DNA from: E44-bin32 sp034430615
Lineage (GTDB): Bacteria; Chloroflexota; Anaerolineae; Anaerolineales; E44-bin32
DNA: 64,000 nt
Direction: 5' to 3'
NCBI GenBank assembly: GCA_034430615.1
Contig: DAOUEJ010000010.1
Span: 28,618 to 92,617, forward strand
A program made the translations under genes and the position numbers. Numbering within the stretch: the first letter of the stretch is position 1; the number at the start of each line of letters is the position of its first letter. Under the pieces are notes generated by a model, which made no database searches, had not been told where the DNA came from, and saw nothing but the letters and a program-made list of their open reading frames with translations. Shown here in pieces: positions 17,170 through 26,679 of the stretch.

Positions 17170-17478
17170 TCAGGACACACCTTTGGGTGGCAGTGAGCTT
17201 GCGAACGAATAACCGCGTTTGATCCAATCCAGCAATTTCTTTTGATCTTCTAAGCCGGTGGGCTCAACCACAACCCAACCCCGCATCGGACGACCAATAA
17301 AATCGAACGCACGTGTCGATGGTTCGCTCAACGCTTGATCAGTCATCGCAGGTCCAACGCGAACGATGAGATCTTCGCAAGACTCCGCACAACATAGTAC
17401 CGTGGAGCATGAAAGAAAGCCCGCCGAACAACCTTCGCTCGGCTATGCCCTGCTTCTTGGCCAGGAAGGAAAGGTAAC
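17170..17478 (-). pseudogene. TfoX N-terminal-domain-like gene, truncated and frameshifted
   Basis: Downstream of the CDP-alcohol transferase, one frame reads AKKQGIAERRLFGGLSFML then HGTMLCGVL; after a one-base shift near 17375 it continues DLIVRVGPAMTDQAL ... PMRGWVVVEPTG ... DWIKRGYSFASSLPP to a TGA at 17170. This is the TfoX_N pattern. There is no start codon: the frame is blocked by a TGA that falls inside the end of the preceding gene, so the N-terminus is lost as well. Probably a pseudogene; a sequencing error could explain the shift but not the missing start. Confidence 0.7.
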
Positions 17479-18168
17479 CTAGGCCTCATCCTTTGGGGAA
17501 GCCGCATCAATCCCGGCCAGACTGAATACGTAGCGCAGTGAAGTGATCGCGTAGGCAAGCATCAGAGCGATGGCAATGACCATGACCACAGAGTCAAATA
17601 ATGTGAGGCTGCGTTCAAACAATGTGAAACTTGGGTTTCCGAAGAAGTAAACCACCAGGTTGATCATTATGGCGATGACCCGCATCTCGGTTGGTCCAAT
17701 ACGGGCGTAGGAAATCTTAAATATTCCCGTTACATACGCATAGATGTAAAGGACAATTGAGATCAAGAGATATCCCACCAGCGCGAGGGTGGCGATATCG
17801 AGCCGGACATAGGGGGAGAATCCTAGCCCGAGGAAGACCATGACCTGGCTGAACGCGTCGACGGTATGATCGACAAAGAACCCGAAACGCGGGCGCTCGA
17901 TTTTTCGATACCTGGCCAGAGTGCCGTCCAGGCTATCGCCGTACCAGTTGATAATAAAACCAAAGGTCGCCAACCAGAGGAAGTGCGGGGAGAAATGGGT
18001 CAGCGTGTAGCCGGTGAAAACTAGGATCGATCCCACAATCCCGATCCCTGTCAACCAATCCGGCGTCATACGTGCCGGCGTGTGGCGGGCAAGCCACTGC
18101 AGCGCTGGTCGCTCAAAGCGACCGAGAAGCATATTATGGACCCGTTTTTGTGTGGAGACATCAGGCAT
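17479..18168 (-). CDS. CDP-alcohol phosphatidyltransferase family protein
   Basis: About 229 residues from the ATG at 18168, with GAAAGGAAA upstream; an ATG at 18189 is also possible. The catalytic motif is complete: DSLDGTLARYRKIERPRFG then FFVDHTVD, matching D-x2-DG-x2-AR-x8-G-x3-D-x3-D. About six membrane helices. Such enzymes move a phospho-alcohol head group from a CDP-activated lipid or to a lipid acceptor. Head group unknown. The TfoX-like remnant follows it directly. Confidence 0.88.
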   Translation of the reverse strand: MPDVSTQKRVHNMLLGRFERPALQWLARHTPARMTPDWLTGIGIVGSILVFTGYTLTHFSPHFLWLATFGFIINWYGDSLDGTLARYRKIERPRFGFFVDHTVDAFSQVMVFLGLGFSPYVRLDIATLALVGYLLISIVLYIYAYVTGIFKISYARIGPTEMRVIAIMINLVVYFFGNPSFTLFERSLTLFDSVVMVIAIALMLAYAITSLRYVFSLAGIDAASPKDEA

Positions 18169-18472
18169 CGGGTTTCCTTTCACCATCACTCCGGTACCGT
18201 TCGCAAACCTACAATATTAGGCTCTGCGCGCTGCCGGAATTGCTCGTTGCCGTTATTGTCGCGTAATGCGCACTCCGGATCAAGTTGTGCAATCAATCGC
18301 TTCTCGGGGAGCGAGCAGCCATAACCACTCTTTTTCCGAGTTGAAGCGCTCATAAGTACAAATACCTGCTCACTTTGGACGCACTTATGCCCATGACACA
18401 CGAGTCAATGAGGTTCGTCGTAGAATCTGTCCTCTCAACTTCCTTATACCAACCCAAAGAAGAAATCCCGAA
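18169..18472. other. Intergenic stretch
   Basis: About 300 bases between the CDP-alcohol transferase start and the MFS stop. No ORF with a recognisable family. It should contain the transferase promoter, but no convincing pair of boxes was found. Confidence 0.4.
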
Positions 18473-19732
18473 TTACCCTGAGCGTGCTTCGCCCTGGCCG
18501 AGCTCCACTACCGCAGGATCGACCCAGCGATTCAGCCATAGAAAGCCCATGACCGAGAGCACGCCCACCAGCCCGGCGAAGTACCATAGCAAACGTGGAT
18601 CCATCGTATCGAGCACGATCCCGGCCAGGAGCGGGCCGACCGCGAAGGGGATCAGGAAGGAAAAGCCGGAAACAGCCATGTAGCGCCCACGCATGTGCTC
18701 GGGTGCAAATTTCGCAACAATCGCCTTACCGACTGGAGCGACCAGCATCTCGCCGATCGTGATCACCACCATTGCCAGCAGGAAATACACATACAAACTG
18801 ACGAACCCATACATTGCGAACCCGATCGCGTAGAGCGCGGTTCCAAGCGCCATCATCAGCATCGGTGGGCGTTTTTCGATTTTCCTTGTGATGGGAAATT
18901 GGAACAAGACGACTAGGATGGCATTCAGGCTGAGGATCCATCCATACCCAGATTCAGGGACCTGGTGCGTGTCGCGCAGGTACACACCGAGCGTGGTGCT
19001 CATATTCATATACACAAGGCTCATCAGCATGACGGCTGCCAAGTAAAGCATGAAGGTCGAATCACGCAGCACCTGCAGGTAACCCTTGAATGTGCCAGCT
19101 ACTGATTCGAGAGCCTGGTCCGGGTCTCCCTCGGGCCGAGTTTCCGGCATGGCCCTCCAGACTACAGTCGCCGCGATCAGGCTGATGACAGCGTCGGTGA
19201 TAAACAGCGCCAGGTAGGACCGGGTGGCCAGGAATCCGCCAATCGCTGGCCCGATAACCACTGAAACGTTGAACGCCACCCTTAAGATGCCATAACCCTG
19301 TGCGCGCTTTTTCTCGGGTAGCAGGTCTGCCACCATCGCCTCGTAGGCAGGTCCACCGGCATCGGTGAAAATGCCCACCAGGAGTGCGATCACGAAGAAC
19401 AGTGAGAGGGTATCCACCAGCCCCATCAGGACCGAACTGAAGGAGGTTGAGACCAGGCTGAAGATGAGCATGCCCTTGCGGCCGAGGCGATCGGTGAGCG
19501 CACCGCCCAGAATCGTCCCGACAAAGCTGGAAAAGGAGAATGCAGCGAAGAGCACGCCAACTTGCGTCATCCCAACGCCGAACTTGCCGGTGATATAGAG
19601 TGCAAAGAACGGAAAGAGGAGTGCGCCACCGAGCCGATCGATGAAGGTGACAATGACCAGAGTCCAGAACGGCCTGGGAAATTCGTGGTATGTCTTATGC
19701 AGTTGTGTGCGCGTTGTTGAGAACCACATCAA
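18473..19732 (-). CDS. Major facilitator superfamily transporter
   Basis: 419 residues and twelve hydrophobic segments. The MFS motif A loop between helices 2 and 3 reads GGALTDRLGRKGMLI, with its weaker repeat FPITRKIEKRPPML in the second half. HMRGRYMAVSGFSFL and GPAIGGFLATRS are typical for drug-efflux-type MFS (DHA1). Probably an exporter of small hydrophobic molecules. Two stable hairpins lie in its 5' leader (see 19841-19902). Confidence 0.88.
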   Translation of the reverse strand: MMWFSTTRTQLHKTYHEFPRPFWTLVIVTFIDRLGGALLFPFFALYITGKFGVGMTQVGVLFAAFSFSSFVGTILGGALTDRLGRKGMLIFSLVSTSFSSVLMGLVDTLSLFFVIALLVGIFTDAGGPAYEAMVADLLPEKKRAQGYGILRVAFNVSVVIGPAIGGFLATRSYLALFITDAVISLIAATVVWRAMPETRPEGDPDQALESVAGTFKGYLQVLRDSTFMLYLAAVMLMSLVYMNMSTTLGVYLRDTHQVPESGYGWILSLNAILVVLFQFPITRKIEKRPPMLMMALGTALYAIGFAMYGFVSLYVYFLLAMVVITIGEMLVAPVGKAIVAKFAPEHMRGRYMAVSGFSFLIPFAVGPLLAGIVLDTMDPRLLWYFAGLVGVLSVMGFLWLNRWVDPAVVELGQGEARSG

Positions 19733-19840
19733 AGCCTCCGAGCCAGGGTAAATTGTGGTGGGTCATGGCCATTTGATGGTGCTGCCGAGAGGCTTGATGC
19801 TGTGCCGGAGACCTTTGATTCGTATCTTTGCAGGTTCCTA

Positions 19841-19902
19841 CCCGGGATGGTAATTCCATCTACCCGGGGCATTCACGGGTGAACTGGGTTGACCAATTCA
19901 CC
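19841..19902 (-). promoter_or_regulatory. Tandem hairpins in the leader of the MFS gene
   Basis: First hairpin 19841-19868: CCCGGGATGG pairs with CCAT-CTA-CCCGGG around TAATT. Second 19878-19902: GGTGAA / TTCACC with inner complementarity TTGACCA. They lie 110-170 bases before the MFS start in a 420-base gap (19733-20153) without an ORF. They could form an attenuator or protein-binding leader; the GTGAA-rich text also recalls the dispersed repeat at 42-64 kb. No T-tract follows. Confidence 0.4.
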
Positions 19903-20153
19903 AGATGTTACTCACCAGCGCCTAAAAGGCGGAGATAGCCACCACAAATAATTGCATGTTTGGGTTGGATCTTATCTTGATGTTTTGCATATGTCACCTT
20001 CCACCCGTGGGTATACTTACTGTCTTTAGCAATGCAAGGACCCATTATCTGCTTCGACGCGAGGCCGATTGTACCAGCATCATCAGGCCTGATCCATAGG
20101 CAAATGATTCCCGCGCCTGAGAATTGAGTGCATAAAGCTGGTGGAGGAGCGGC

Positions 20154-20927
20154 TCAGTTGGAGGCCAGATCTACAACCCGCCGGCGTTGGATAAACGCAA
20201 TCAGCAGCATAAATGCGATATACCCTGCCACTGACCACGAGGTAATGGCCACGATCGGTGTCGCTTCCTGCTTCACTGCAATCCCGACTGAAGCCCAGAT
20301 AAGCACCAATAAATAAGCGACATCCCCGCGCGAGATTGCCATCAGGCTTGCCAGGCCGGCAGCGACGATCAGCATCGCGACAGTCCACATCTCCGGCGCG
20401 ATCCCCCAACCGTTCCATCCCACAAAATCGAGGACCTGCGCTGCATTGGCGATCGAAGCAACACTAATCCAACCAAGGTACAAGCTGAAGGGAATATTCA
20501 CGGCCCAAAATAATCCGCGTGTCGTCGAGCCTTTTCCGATCTCGAGGCGGGTGTAGATAAGCAGCAGTATAGCCAGCAGACCGAACATCGCTACAAGCGT
20601 CAACGGGAATTTTTCATAATGCCACAGGAACAGCCAGGCGATATTTGCCACACAGCTGAGTTGAAAGAGAAAATCGATCCGGCCCAGAAGTTGGTTTTCT
20701 TTATTCGAAGGAAGCGCCTGGTAGATTGCGAACGCACCAAGCCCAATGTAGATCAGTCCCCAGATAGAAAAAACGTAACCGGCCGGGACAAAAAATGTCT
20801 GGAAGCGATCCGAAATTTCTCCCGTATTAAGCCCGTTCAACGGGAGTATATTGGCGAATGCATTCACGCCGACCAGGACGACATAGGCCAGGATGTTCAA
20901 TATCCGTTTCAGTATCGATCGATTCAC
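20154..20927 (-). CDS. TspO/MBR-like tryptophan-rich membrane protein
   Basis: 257 residues with about seven hydrophobic helices. Segments such as FFVPAGYVFSIWGLIYIGL, ANIAWLFLWHYEKFPLTLV and VNIPFSLYLGWISVASIAN match the TspO/MBR-related family found in many bacteria with an extended C-terminal half. Classical TspO proteins bind porphyrins or tetrapyrroles; the longer members are uncharacterised. The gene is in a minus-strand run; 71 bases separate it from the lipase-like gene. Confidence 0.8.
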   Translation of the reverse strand: MNRSILKRILNILAYVVLVGVNAFANILPLNGLNTGEISDRFQTFFVPAGYVFSIWGLIYIGLGAFAIYQALPSNKENQLLGRIDFLFQLSCVANIAWLFLWHYEKFPLTLVAMFGLLAILLLIYTRLEIGKGSTTRGLFWAVNIPFSLYLGWISVASIANAAQVLDFVGWNGWGIAPEMWTVAMLIVAAGLASLMAISRGDVAYLLVLIWASVGIAVKQEATPIVAITSWSVAGYIAFMLLIAFIQRRRVVDLASN

Positions 20928-20998
20928 CTCACCCTCCTCAGCGAAGGCAAAACCCTGATCTACCTCCAGCCTCTTGTCTCGGATATCAGGAAGAGCAA

Positions 20999-21835
20999 TT
21001 ACTCGATGTGTGCTTCAATCCATGCCATAACATCGCGTATAACTTGGTGGGAGACCTCATCGTTATGCGGTTCGTGGAGAGTGTCAGGGTAGATCTTGAG
21101 CTGTTTATCCGCAGAAGCGGCTTGCTCATAGAACGTTTCCGCTCCAGAAAGAGCATTAACCGGATCATCCCCACCATGCAGAATCAACAGGGGTAGCGAG
21201 AAGCGGGATGTCTCGCGCTTGATGAAATCAATCGTCGCCAGGCCTTCGGCAGCGAAGCGTACGGTTCCCTGGCTTAAAATGAGCGGGTCCTCATCATAGG
21301 CCTTCGCTACGCTCGTGATATGTGTAAGCTGGTCCCCCTTGATCCCGATTAACATCGCGAATGTCGGCCACACCCTGGAGAGCAGTTTGGCTATCATGAT
21401 CCGTACGGGCGTCGTAAGACCCACCGGTTCCGTCGCTAATCCGCTCAGGATAACGCCTTCCAGGTTAACCGGGTCACGGAGGACATAGTCCACAACGATG
21501 AGCGAACCCAGGCTTTGTCCATAGAGGAATAATTTCTTAGCCGGTTGGTCTTCGGCAATTCGCCTCAAGAAGAGATCAAGATCCTGGCGATACTCTCCCC
21601 ACTTACGGATATGACCCCTTCTACCCGCCGAGCGGCCGTGTCCGCGTAGGTCATAGGCCCAGATCTCGATCCCGGCCGACATGAGCGGCTGCACGAAGTT
21701 ATGGTATCGGTCGGAGTATTCTCCAAGGCCATGGACAATAGCTAAAATCGCCCTAGGATCCCCAGGCGGCTGCCAGACCTGGCCAAACATCGAATCACCA
21801 CCAGCTCCAGCAAATGAAAATTCACGTTGTTTCAT
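20999..21835 (-). CDS. Monoacylglycerol-lipase-like alpha/beta hydrolase
   Basis: 278 residues from the ATG at 21835 with GGGAGG upstream. Serine-hydrolase fold: oxyanion region IVHGLGEYSDRY, AYDLRGHGRSAGRRGH, nucleophile GQSLGSL (about residue 110), acid in LHGGDDPVNA and His in DTLHEPHND. The RGHGRSxGxRGH segment is the hallmark of the monoglyceride lipase / lysophospholipase group (Hydrolase_4). Cytosolic; substrate likely a lipid ester. Confidence 0.9.
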   Translation of the reverse strand: MKQREFSFAGAGGDSMFGQVWQPPGDPRAILAIVHGLGEYSDRYHNFVQPLMSAGIEIWAYDLRGHGRSAGRRGHIRKWGEYRQDLDLFLRRIAEDQPAKKLFLYGQSLGSLIVVDYVLRDPVNLEGVILSGLATEPVGLTTPVRIMIAKLLSRVWPTFAMLIGIKGDQLTHITSVAKAYDEDPLILSQGTVRFAAEGLATIDFIKRETSRFSLPLLILHGGDDPVNALSGAETFYEQAASADKQLKIYPDTLHEPHNDEVSHQVIRDVMAWIEAHIE

Positions 21836-21981
21836 CCTGTATATGCCTCCCGCATGCTGCCTTGTTCGGTTCAACTGCTGAGTCTGTTGGTACAAAATCT
21901 GTCAAGTTCATCCGTCTTGCCTTGCTCTAGCGAGCTTGCGTGTGACCAACCCACTCTCCATGTGGCTAAACGCAGGCTCGA

Positions 21982-22401
21982 TCAGTTCTGAGGGAGATCT
22001 TCGAGTTTTCCCATCGCTCGCCTGAAGCACGCCCGCCTCTGTTCGCGTTGTGTGGCATCGGGCAATTGCTCCTGGTGAAACGCGATCACGGTCCGATCGC
22101 CATGATCAATGATCCTGACCTGAATGATCGATGGACGGATCCATCCCGGGGGATGCCAGGTTATGCGGATGTGTGAATTAGGTTCAAACACCCGAACCTG
22201 CCCGTGGGTGCCATCCGGAAAACGTAGCGCCGCGCCCAGCATCCACCCCTGAACCGAGCCACCACCTGACCAGATCATCAGGCCTTCAGGTGAAGCAATC
22301 AGACGCCAAGCGACCTTAAACGAACATGCAATCGTCTTTCGAACGCCGATTTGAGAGCCGGCATTCTTCGTCTTCCCAACTTCATGCGCTTCAGTGTTCA
22401 T
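21982..22401 (-). CDS. SRPBCC / AHSA1-like domain protein
   Basis: 139 residues. The pattern ACSFKVAWRLIASPEGLMIWSGG, then GQVRVFEPNSHIRITWHPPGW and TVIAFHQEQL, follows the AHSA1/polyketide-cyclase-like START fold, which binds small hydrophobic ligands. Function unknown. The 210-base gap upstream (22402-22611) shows no gene. Confidence 0.75.
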   Translation of the reverse strand: MNTEAHEVGKTKNAGSQIGVRKTIACSFKVAWRLIASPEGLMIWSGGGSVQGWMLGAALRFPDGTHGQVRVFEPNSHIRITWHPPGWIRPSIIQVRIIDHGDRTVIAFHQEQLPDATQREQRRACFRRAMGKLEDLPQN

Positions 22402-22611
22402 CCATCACTTAAATTTCCGATGGTTATTCTAACCCTTTTTAGTAAATGATATATGCACTCATAACCCGGCCCGATAATGCGTATAGCTTAGTCGAGCTGG
22501 CTATGCGAAGATTCGTTTCTACATGGGACCACTCCAGCTATCATGCGGGAGCCCTCCCGGACATGCACTGTTCTATGGCTCCCTGCCAGTACAGACGCTA
22601 CAGCCCACACT

Positions 22612-23016
22612 TTATAACCTTGACATACGGAGCTCTCGCCAGGCGAGGAAAGAGGTGACTGCAGTCGCCCCAGCTGCAACCGTGAGTCCAAATGCCAGCA
22701 ATTCCGAAGAAAACCCAGATCTCCATATGCCGGGTTGGATGATCTCGGTGCCATGCTTGAGCGAGTCCGCGAGCATGATCAGTCCCCCGCCCAGAGACAA
22801 GCCGCCGAATCCACCCGGCGATCCACGGCCGGCAAGCACCAGCAGGCCTATGATAGATAGCATGTAGAGTAACGCCAGCAGGAGCGTAATATCTACCGAG
22901 AGATGGAACTCAGCCGGCGCATCCCAAAGAAACTCATCGATCAGGTGCACCGCTGACAATGCGCAGAAGAATGTCCCGCAGAGGAGGGCACGATTTTCCC
23001 AACGCGACCTTTTCAT
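22612..23016 (-). CDS. Hypothetical four-helix membrane protein
   Basis: 134 residues from the ATG at 23016, which has GGAGAGGAAG seven bases upstream. Four hydrophobic segments and a Gly-rich cytosolic loop (GRGSPGGFGGLSLGGG). No recognised family. Confidence 0.7.
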   Translation of the reverse strand: MKRSRWENRALLCGTFFCALSAVHLIDEFLWDAPAEFHLSVDITLLLALLYMLSIIGLLVLAGRGSPGGFGGLSLGGGLIMLADSLKHGTEIIQPGIWRSGFSSELLAFGLTVAAGATAVTSFLAWRELRMSRL

Positions 23017-23254
23017 TGATCTTCCTCTCCCCCTCACCCACTGATTATTTCGCCAGTATAGATCTCGATTTCAAGCAACAGGTTCAGGTGTGAGATAGAT
23101 GAGCCCTCTTTCAATGCATCCTAGAGTAGCAAAGCATCCTGCCAGGACTGCCTGAATATCCTATCGGAAACCGAACACGCGACGAATGAAGAGGACGATC
23201 CAGAACTTCCATAACCATCCTCCGTAAATAAGACCTCACAGGGCGAAATCCACC

Positions 23255-23692
23255 TCACTGCCGTGCATTGATCATCCATAAGCCGAGTAGACAAACAACG
23301 ACCCCAACGAGGTTCAATGCTGAAGGCCGCTCCTTGAAAATCGTGATCCCGATCGGCAATAACACCAGCGCCCCGGCAACATTCGTCGCTACACCAGCCA
23401 GGCTCACATTCCAGCCTGCCCTGTACGCAAGCAGGAAGCCGACTTCCAGCCCAACGATCGCCACCGCCAAAGCGAGGCTCGCCCAATTCAGCTCACTGAT
23501 GGCCGCCCCTAACGAGGATCGCAGGGGAGAGATCAATAGCAGGAGTGCGGATAGCACAATCGCCGCTATATAGGTCACCATCAAGCTTAGGACAGGGTTG
23601 ACACCCGGGGCAATGGCACGCTGGAAAACATGGTAGAGAACGCTCGAAATCACTGTAATTGCGAATGAAGTATAGAATATCGACACCTTCAT
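23255..23692 (-). CDS. EamA/SMR-like small membrane transporter
   Basis: 145 residues, four helices, ending GVATNVAGALVLLPIGITIF then KERPSALNLVGVVVCLLGLW, the typical end of an EamA (drug/metabolite) domain. It is one EamA unit long, like small multidrug-resistance pairs, so it probably works as a dimer. Between this gene and 23016 a 238-base gap (23017-23254) holds only scraps of open frame. Confidence 0.78.
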   Translation of the reverse strand: MKVSIFYTSFAITVISSVLYHVFQRAIAPGVNPVLSLMVTYIAAIVLSALLLLISPLRSSLGAAISELNWASLALAVAIVGLEVGFLLAYRAGWNVSLAGVATNVAGALVLLPIGITIFKERPSALNLVGVVVCLLGLWMINARQ

Positions 23693-23803
23693 GCCTCGCA
23701 TTGACCTTCCCTAAACCCATTCAATCAAGCCTGGGTACAGATCCCTTGCCAAGACAAGAGAAGCGTTCTATAGGCAGAGAGATATTCAGACACTCCGCTG
23801 CAG

Positions 23804-24196
23804 TCAGCGTTGGTTCAGACGGTCATAACTAGCAATGCACTCGATCTCAACCAGCGCATCGAGGGGATTGGCGCGCACCGAAACGGTTGTCCGGGCCGGC
23901 CGGTGATCTCCGAACATCCTCTCGTAGACTGCATTCATGCCCTGAAAGTCATCCATCGACTTCAGAAAGACCGTGGTCTTAGCGATATCCATCAGGCTGA
24001 GTCCTACCTGGGCGAGAACCAACTCGAGGTTTGCCAGTACTCGCTCGGTTTGCTCTTCAATCCCACCTTCAATCAGTGTCATTGTCTCCGAGTTGATTGG
24101 GGTCTGGCCAGAACAGTAAAGCACATCCCCTGCCCGCACAGCATGACTGTAGGGACCAATCGCCGCTGGCGCACCCACGGCCTTAATCATTTCCAT
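23804..24196 (-). CDS. ridA: RidA-family deaminase
   Basis: 130 residues from the ATG at 24196, seven bases after AAGGAGG. RidA landmarks are present: GPYSHAVRAGDVLYCSGQTP, VFLKSMDDFQGMNAVYE, and the catalytic Arg in PARTTVSV followed by VEIECIASYD. RidA hydrolyses reactive enamine/imine intermediates from PLP enzymes. Normal length. Confidence 0.93.
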   Translation of the reverse strand: MEMIKAVGAPAAIGPYSHAVRAGDVLYCSGQTPINSETMTLIEGGIEEQTERVLANLELVLAQVGLSLMDIAKTTVFLKSMDDFQGMNAVYERMFGDHRPARTTVSVRANPLDALVEIECIASYDRLNQR

Positions 24197-24280
24197 GGAA
24201 TTCCTCCTTATAATCCTGCGGCGTTGGCGAATCCTCGTCATGCTGTATGTTAGGATCCTGACTCCCAGCCAGTGGAAATG

Positions 24281-24964
24281 TTATCCAACCGGGCTTTCCG
24301 CCAGGACAACAGCCACTGGTAAGCCCCACATGCGATGCTGCTGAACCTCGCGAATCTGAAATCCGGCCCGTAGCAGCTCCTGTTCCGGGTAGATTGGCCG
24401 GCAGTCTGCAAAGCGTTCAATCCAACGATGCGCGGCAGCATACATCCAGGTCATCAGATTCTCCCGCTCGGTTTTCAACATCGCAACGATGGCGATACGG
24501 CCGCCAGGGCGGAGCACGCGCCGGCTCTCATTGAGGACGATACCGATCTCGGAGGTGTCAAAAAGTTCGAGGGTGAAACTCATGAAGAGCGCATCAAAGA
24601 TCTGATCCTGGTAAGGGAGCCTGGCAGCATCTCCACACTCCAGCCGGACACGTTCGGATACTCCCGCACTCTCAAGCCGGCGCATGGCTACCGAACGCAT
24701 ACCCGGTGAGATGTCCAGGCCATCAACGGTTCCCGAATCTCCAACTGCCTCGGCCAGCTTGCACATCGCCCGCCCGGTCCCAAACCCGATCTCAAGAATT
24801 TTCTCACCAGGAGCTGCTTGCAGCTGGTCCAATCCGATCTGGACGAAACGCCACTCACTTGTGCCACTCAAAAGATCATAGATGCCGCTGAGCCGATCGT
24901 AGCTCCGGCGTGCATCTTGCTTGGAGCGATTAACTCGGCTAATGGGACGCTCACCTTCTGACAT
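24281..24964 (-). CDS. Class I SAM-dependent methyltransferase (UbiE-like)
   Basis: 227 residues. Motif I ILEIGFGTGRAMCKLAE, motif post-I VDGLDISPGM, then GDAARLPYQDQIFDALFMSF and RRVLRPGGRIAIVAM. The N-terminal SYDRLSGIYDLLSG resembles UbiE/COQ5 enzymes that methylate quinones, but the assignment cannot go beyond the methyltransferase class. Confidence 0.88.
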   Translation of the reverse strand: MSEGERPISRVNRSKQDARRSYDRLSGIYDLLSGTSEWRFVQIGLDQLQAAPGEKILEIGFGTGRAMCKLAEAVGDSGTVDGLDISPGMRSVAMRRLESAGVSERVRLECGDAARLPYQDQIFDALFMSFTLELFDTSEIGIVLNESRRVLRPGGRIAIVAMLKTERENLMTWMYAAAHRWIERFADCRPIYPEQELLRAGFQIREVQQHRMWGLPVAVVLAESPVG

Positions 24965-25082
24965 AACACTTCCCGTTCGTTCGTCCTGAATTTGGACCGT
25001 ACACTGGCAAGCACATGAGCCCGGCTATCTATCATCCGTTGAGCTCCGGGTAAAACCATACGCTTCCAACCGGCAAAATAGC

Positions 25083-25775
25083 TCACCAGATCCAGGGAAC
25101 CAGACGATAGCGAGTCTTCGTGCAGTACTCGCGGTAGCCTGCCAACTCACTTTGCAGGAGATCGTCCTCAAGTTTAGTTCGAGAAATGAGGAGAATCATG
25201 AGCAGCAGGCTGGGAAGTAAAGCCCAGAGCGAATTTAACATGATTGGTAACGTGAGATTGCCCAGAAAGGCGCCGCTGTAGGCCGGGTGGCGAACAAAGG
25301 TATAGGGAGCTTCCGTAACGACAACCTGCCCACGGTCCTCCTGGATTCGAACTACAGCGGAAAAGTAGGGGTTGGCGATCATCGCCCAAACCGCAAGGGC
25401 ATATCCAAGCAGCATCAGCAACCCGGCGCTGACACGCCATCCAGTTGCCAGCTGTGGAGACCACTGGTAGCGATGGTCAAGTCCTGCGGTTACCATCAAT
25501 GCCACCGGGCCAAGCAAGACCGAGGTCAAGACCAGAAGCCGGTCCTTTGCGGGTACTCCTTCAGATCGAGTGAAATTTGCGCGTTCTCGAAGCAGATCCG
25601 GGTTGCGAACCCAGATGATCAATCGGCTGATGATGGTGGATAACAGGAGTAGTGCGATGTAAACCCACGCCTCAGGCCAGCTCAGCGTGCCCGCGGCCAA
25701 GAATAGAATTGCTGGAACGAGACCAAGGTAAAGAGCAAAGCCGATGATTGCCCGGATCAGGCTGCTTGCATTCAT
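25083..25775 (-). CDS. Isoprenylcysteine carboxyl methyltransferase-like membrane protein (copy 1)
   Basis: 230 residues from the ATG at 25775 with GGAGGTT eight bases upstream. Five or so helices and the ICMT/PEMT core TEAPYTFVRHPAYSGAFLG with C-terminal LAGYREYCTKTRYRLVPWIW. The RHPxY motif binds SAM in this membrane methyltransferase superfamily. Bacterial members act on unknown small or lipid substrates. One of five related genes in the window. Confidence 0.87.
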   Translation of the reverse strand: MNASSLIRAIIGFALYLGLVPAILFLAAGTLSWPEAWVYIALLLLSTIISRLIIWVRNPDLLRERANFTRSEGVPAKDRLLVLTSVLLGPVALMVTAGLDHRYQWSPQLATGWRVSAGLLMLLGYALAVWAMIANPYFSAVVRIQEDRGQVVVTEAPYTFVRHPAYSGAFLGNLTLPIMLNSLWALLPSLLLMILLISRTKLEDDLLQSELAGYREYCTKTRYRLVPWIW

Positions 25776-25889
25776 CTGCGAACCTCCAAGGTTACTACCG
25801 GGACAATTGTTCATAGGGAACCTCGCCCCATTATCGCGCGGTTGTGGCCGACAGCTCGAGCATATTCCATTGGCCGTTCACGAGGAGGC

Positions 25890-26525
25890 TTATTCGTCCC
25901 CCGCCCCATGTAGTGAGTTTGAACCCGGACGCCGCAATCGCGGCAGCCACCCTGGAACACGCGCCCGGTACTCTTCCCAACGCGCTCCGAAATGCACGGC
26001 GAGCAGCTCGTCCTCTCTACGAGCTCTAAGCAGCACGCTGAGTGCAGTTAAGCTGTATAGGACCATAGCCCAGGTACGGAAGATCAGCGCTGCACCCAGC
26101 GCAGCCAAGATTACCCCCATATACATTGGATGGCGGAGATAATGATAGGGGCCAGACTCAATCAGCACCTGGTCCGGGTAGAGCGCGGCAGCCCTGCTGC
26201 TCGAGACCGCGAACATCTTACCCAAAGTGAAAAAACCCCACAGGTAGAGCGCGATCCCCGGGAAGTACAGGAGCGAGCCCAGGATCAGCACCATGCTGTT
26301 CAAGGACTCGCTGATTGATTCCCAGACGGGCTTCCACAGCAAGATCCCACCAAGGACGTACAACGCAGATAGCGTGAATGTTGCTGGAACCCGCAGTGAG
26401 ATTGGCCTACGCTGCCGTTCTGAGTCGTTGATACGAGACCGCTGGCGATATACCAGGGCCAGAGGGAGCAGGATCACGACCAAACCGCACACAATAGCAC
26501 TTGCTCGGATGATCGATTCAAGCAT
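25890..26525 (-). CDS. Isoprenylcysteine carboxyl methyltransferase-like membrane protein (copy 2)
   Basis: 211 residues, several membrane helices and the motif LIESGPYHYLRHPMYMGVIL followed by HFGARWEEYRARVPGWLP. Same superfamily as the gene just downstream on the same strand (25083-25775) but only distantly similar, with more helices before the motif. Confidence 0.87.
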   Translation of the reverse strand: MLESIIRASAIVCGLVVILLPLALVYRQRSRINDSERQRRPISLRVPATFTLSALYVLGGILLWKPVWESISESLNSMVLILGSLLYFPGIALYLWGFFTLGKMFAVSSSRAAALYPDQVLIESGPYHYLRHPMYMGVILAALGAALIFRTWAMVLYSLTALSVLLRARREDELLAVHFGARWEEYRARVPGWLPRLRRPGSNSLHGAGDE

Positions 26526-26679
26526 TGGCCGCTCCCCGCAGGCAGCTGACCTACTTTAGTCCGGATGATGAAGAAACTGATCCTGACTCGAGTATAAGCA
26601 TCATTCGACCTTCATTCAATACGCTTCGGGTGATTGAGATGTTTGGGGTTTCGGAACCTCGATTGTACATATATACATA

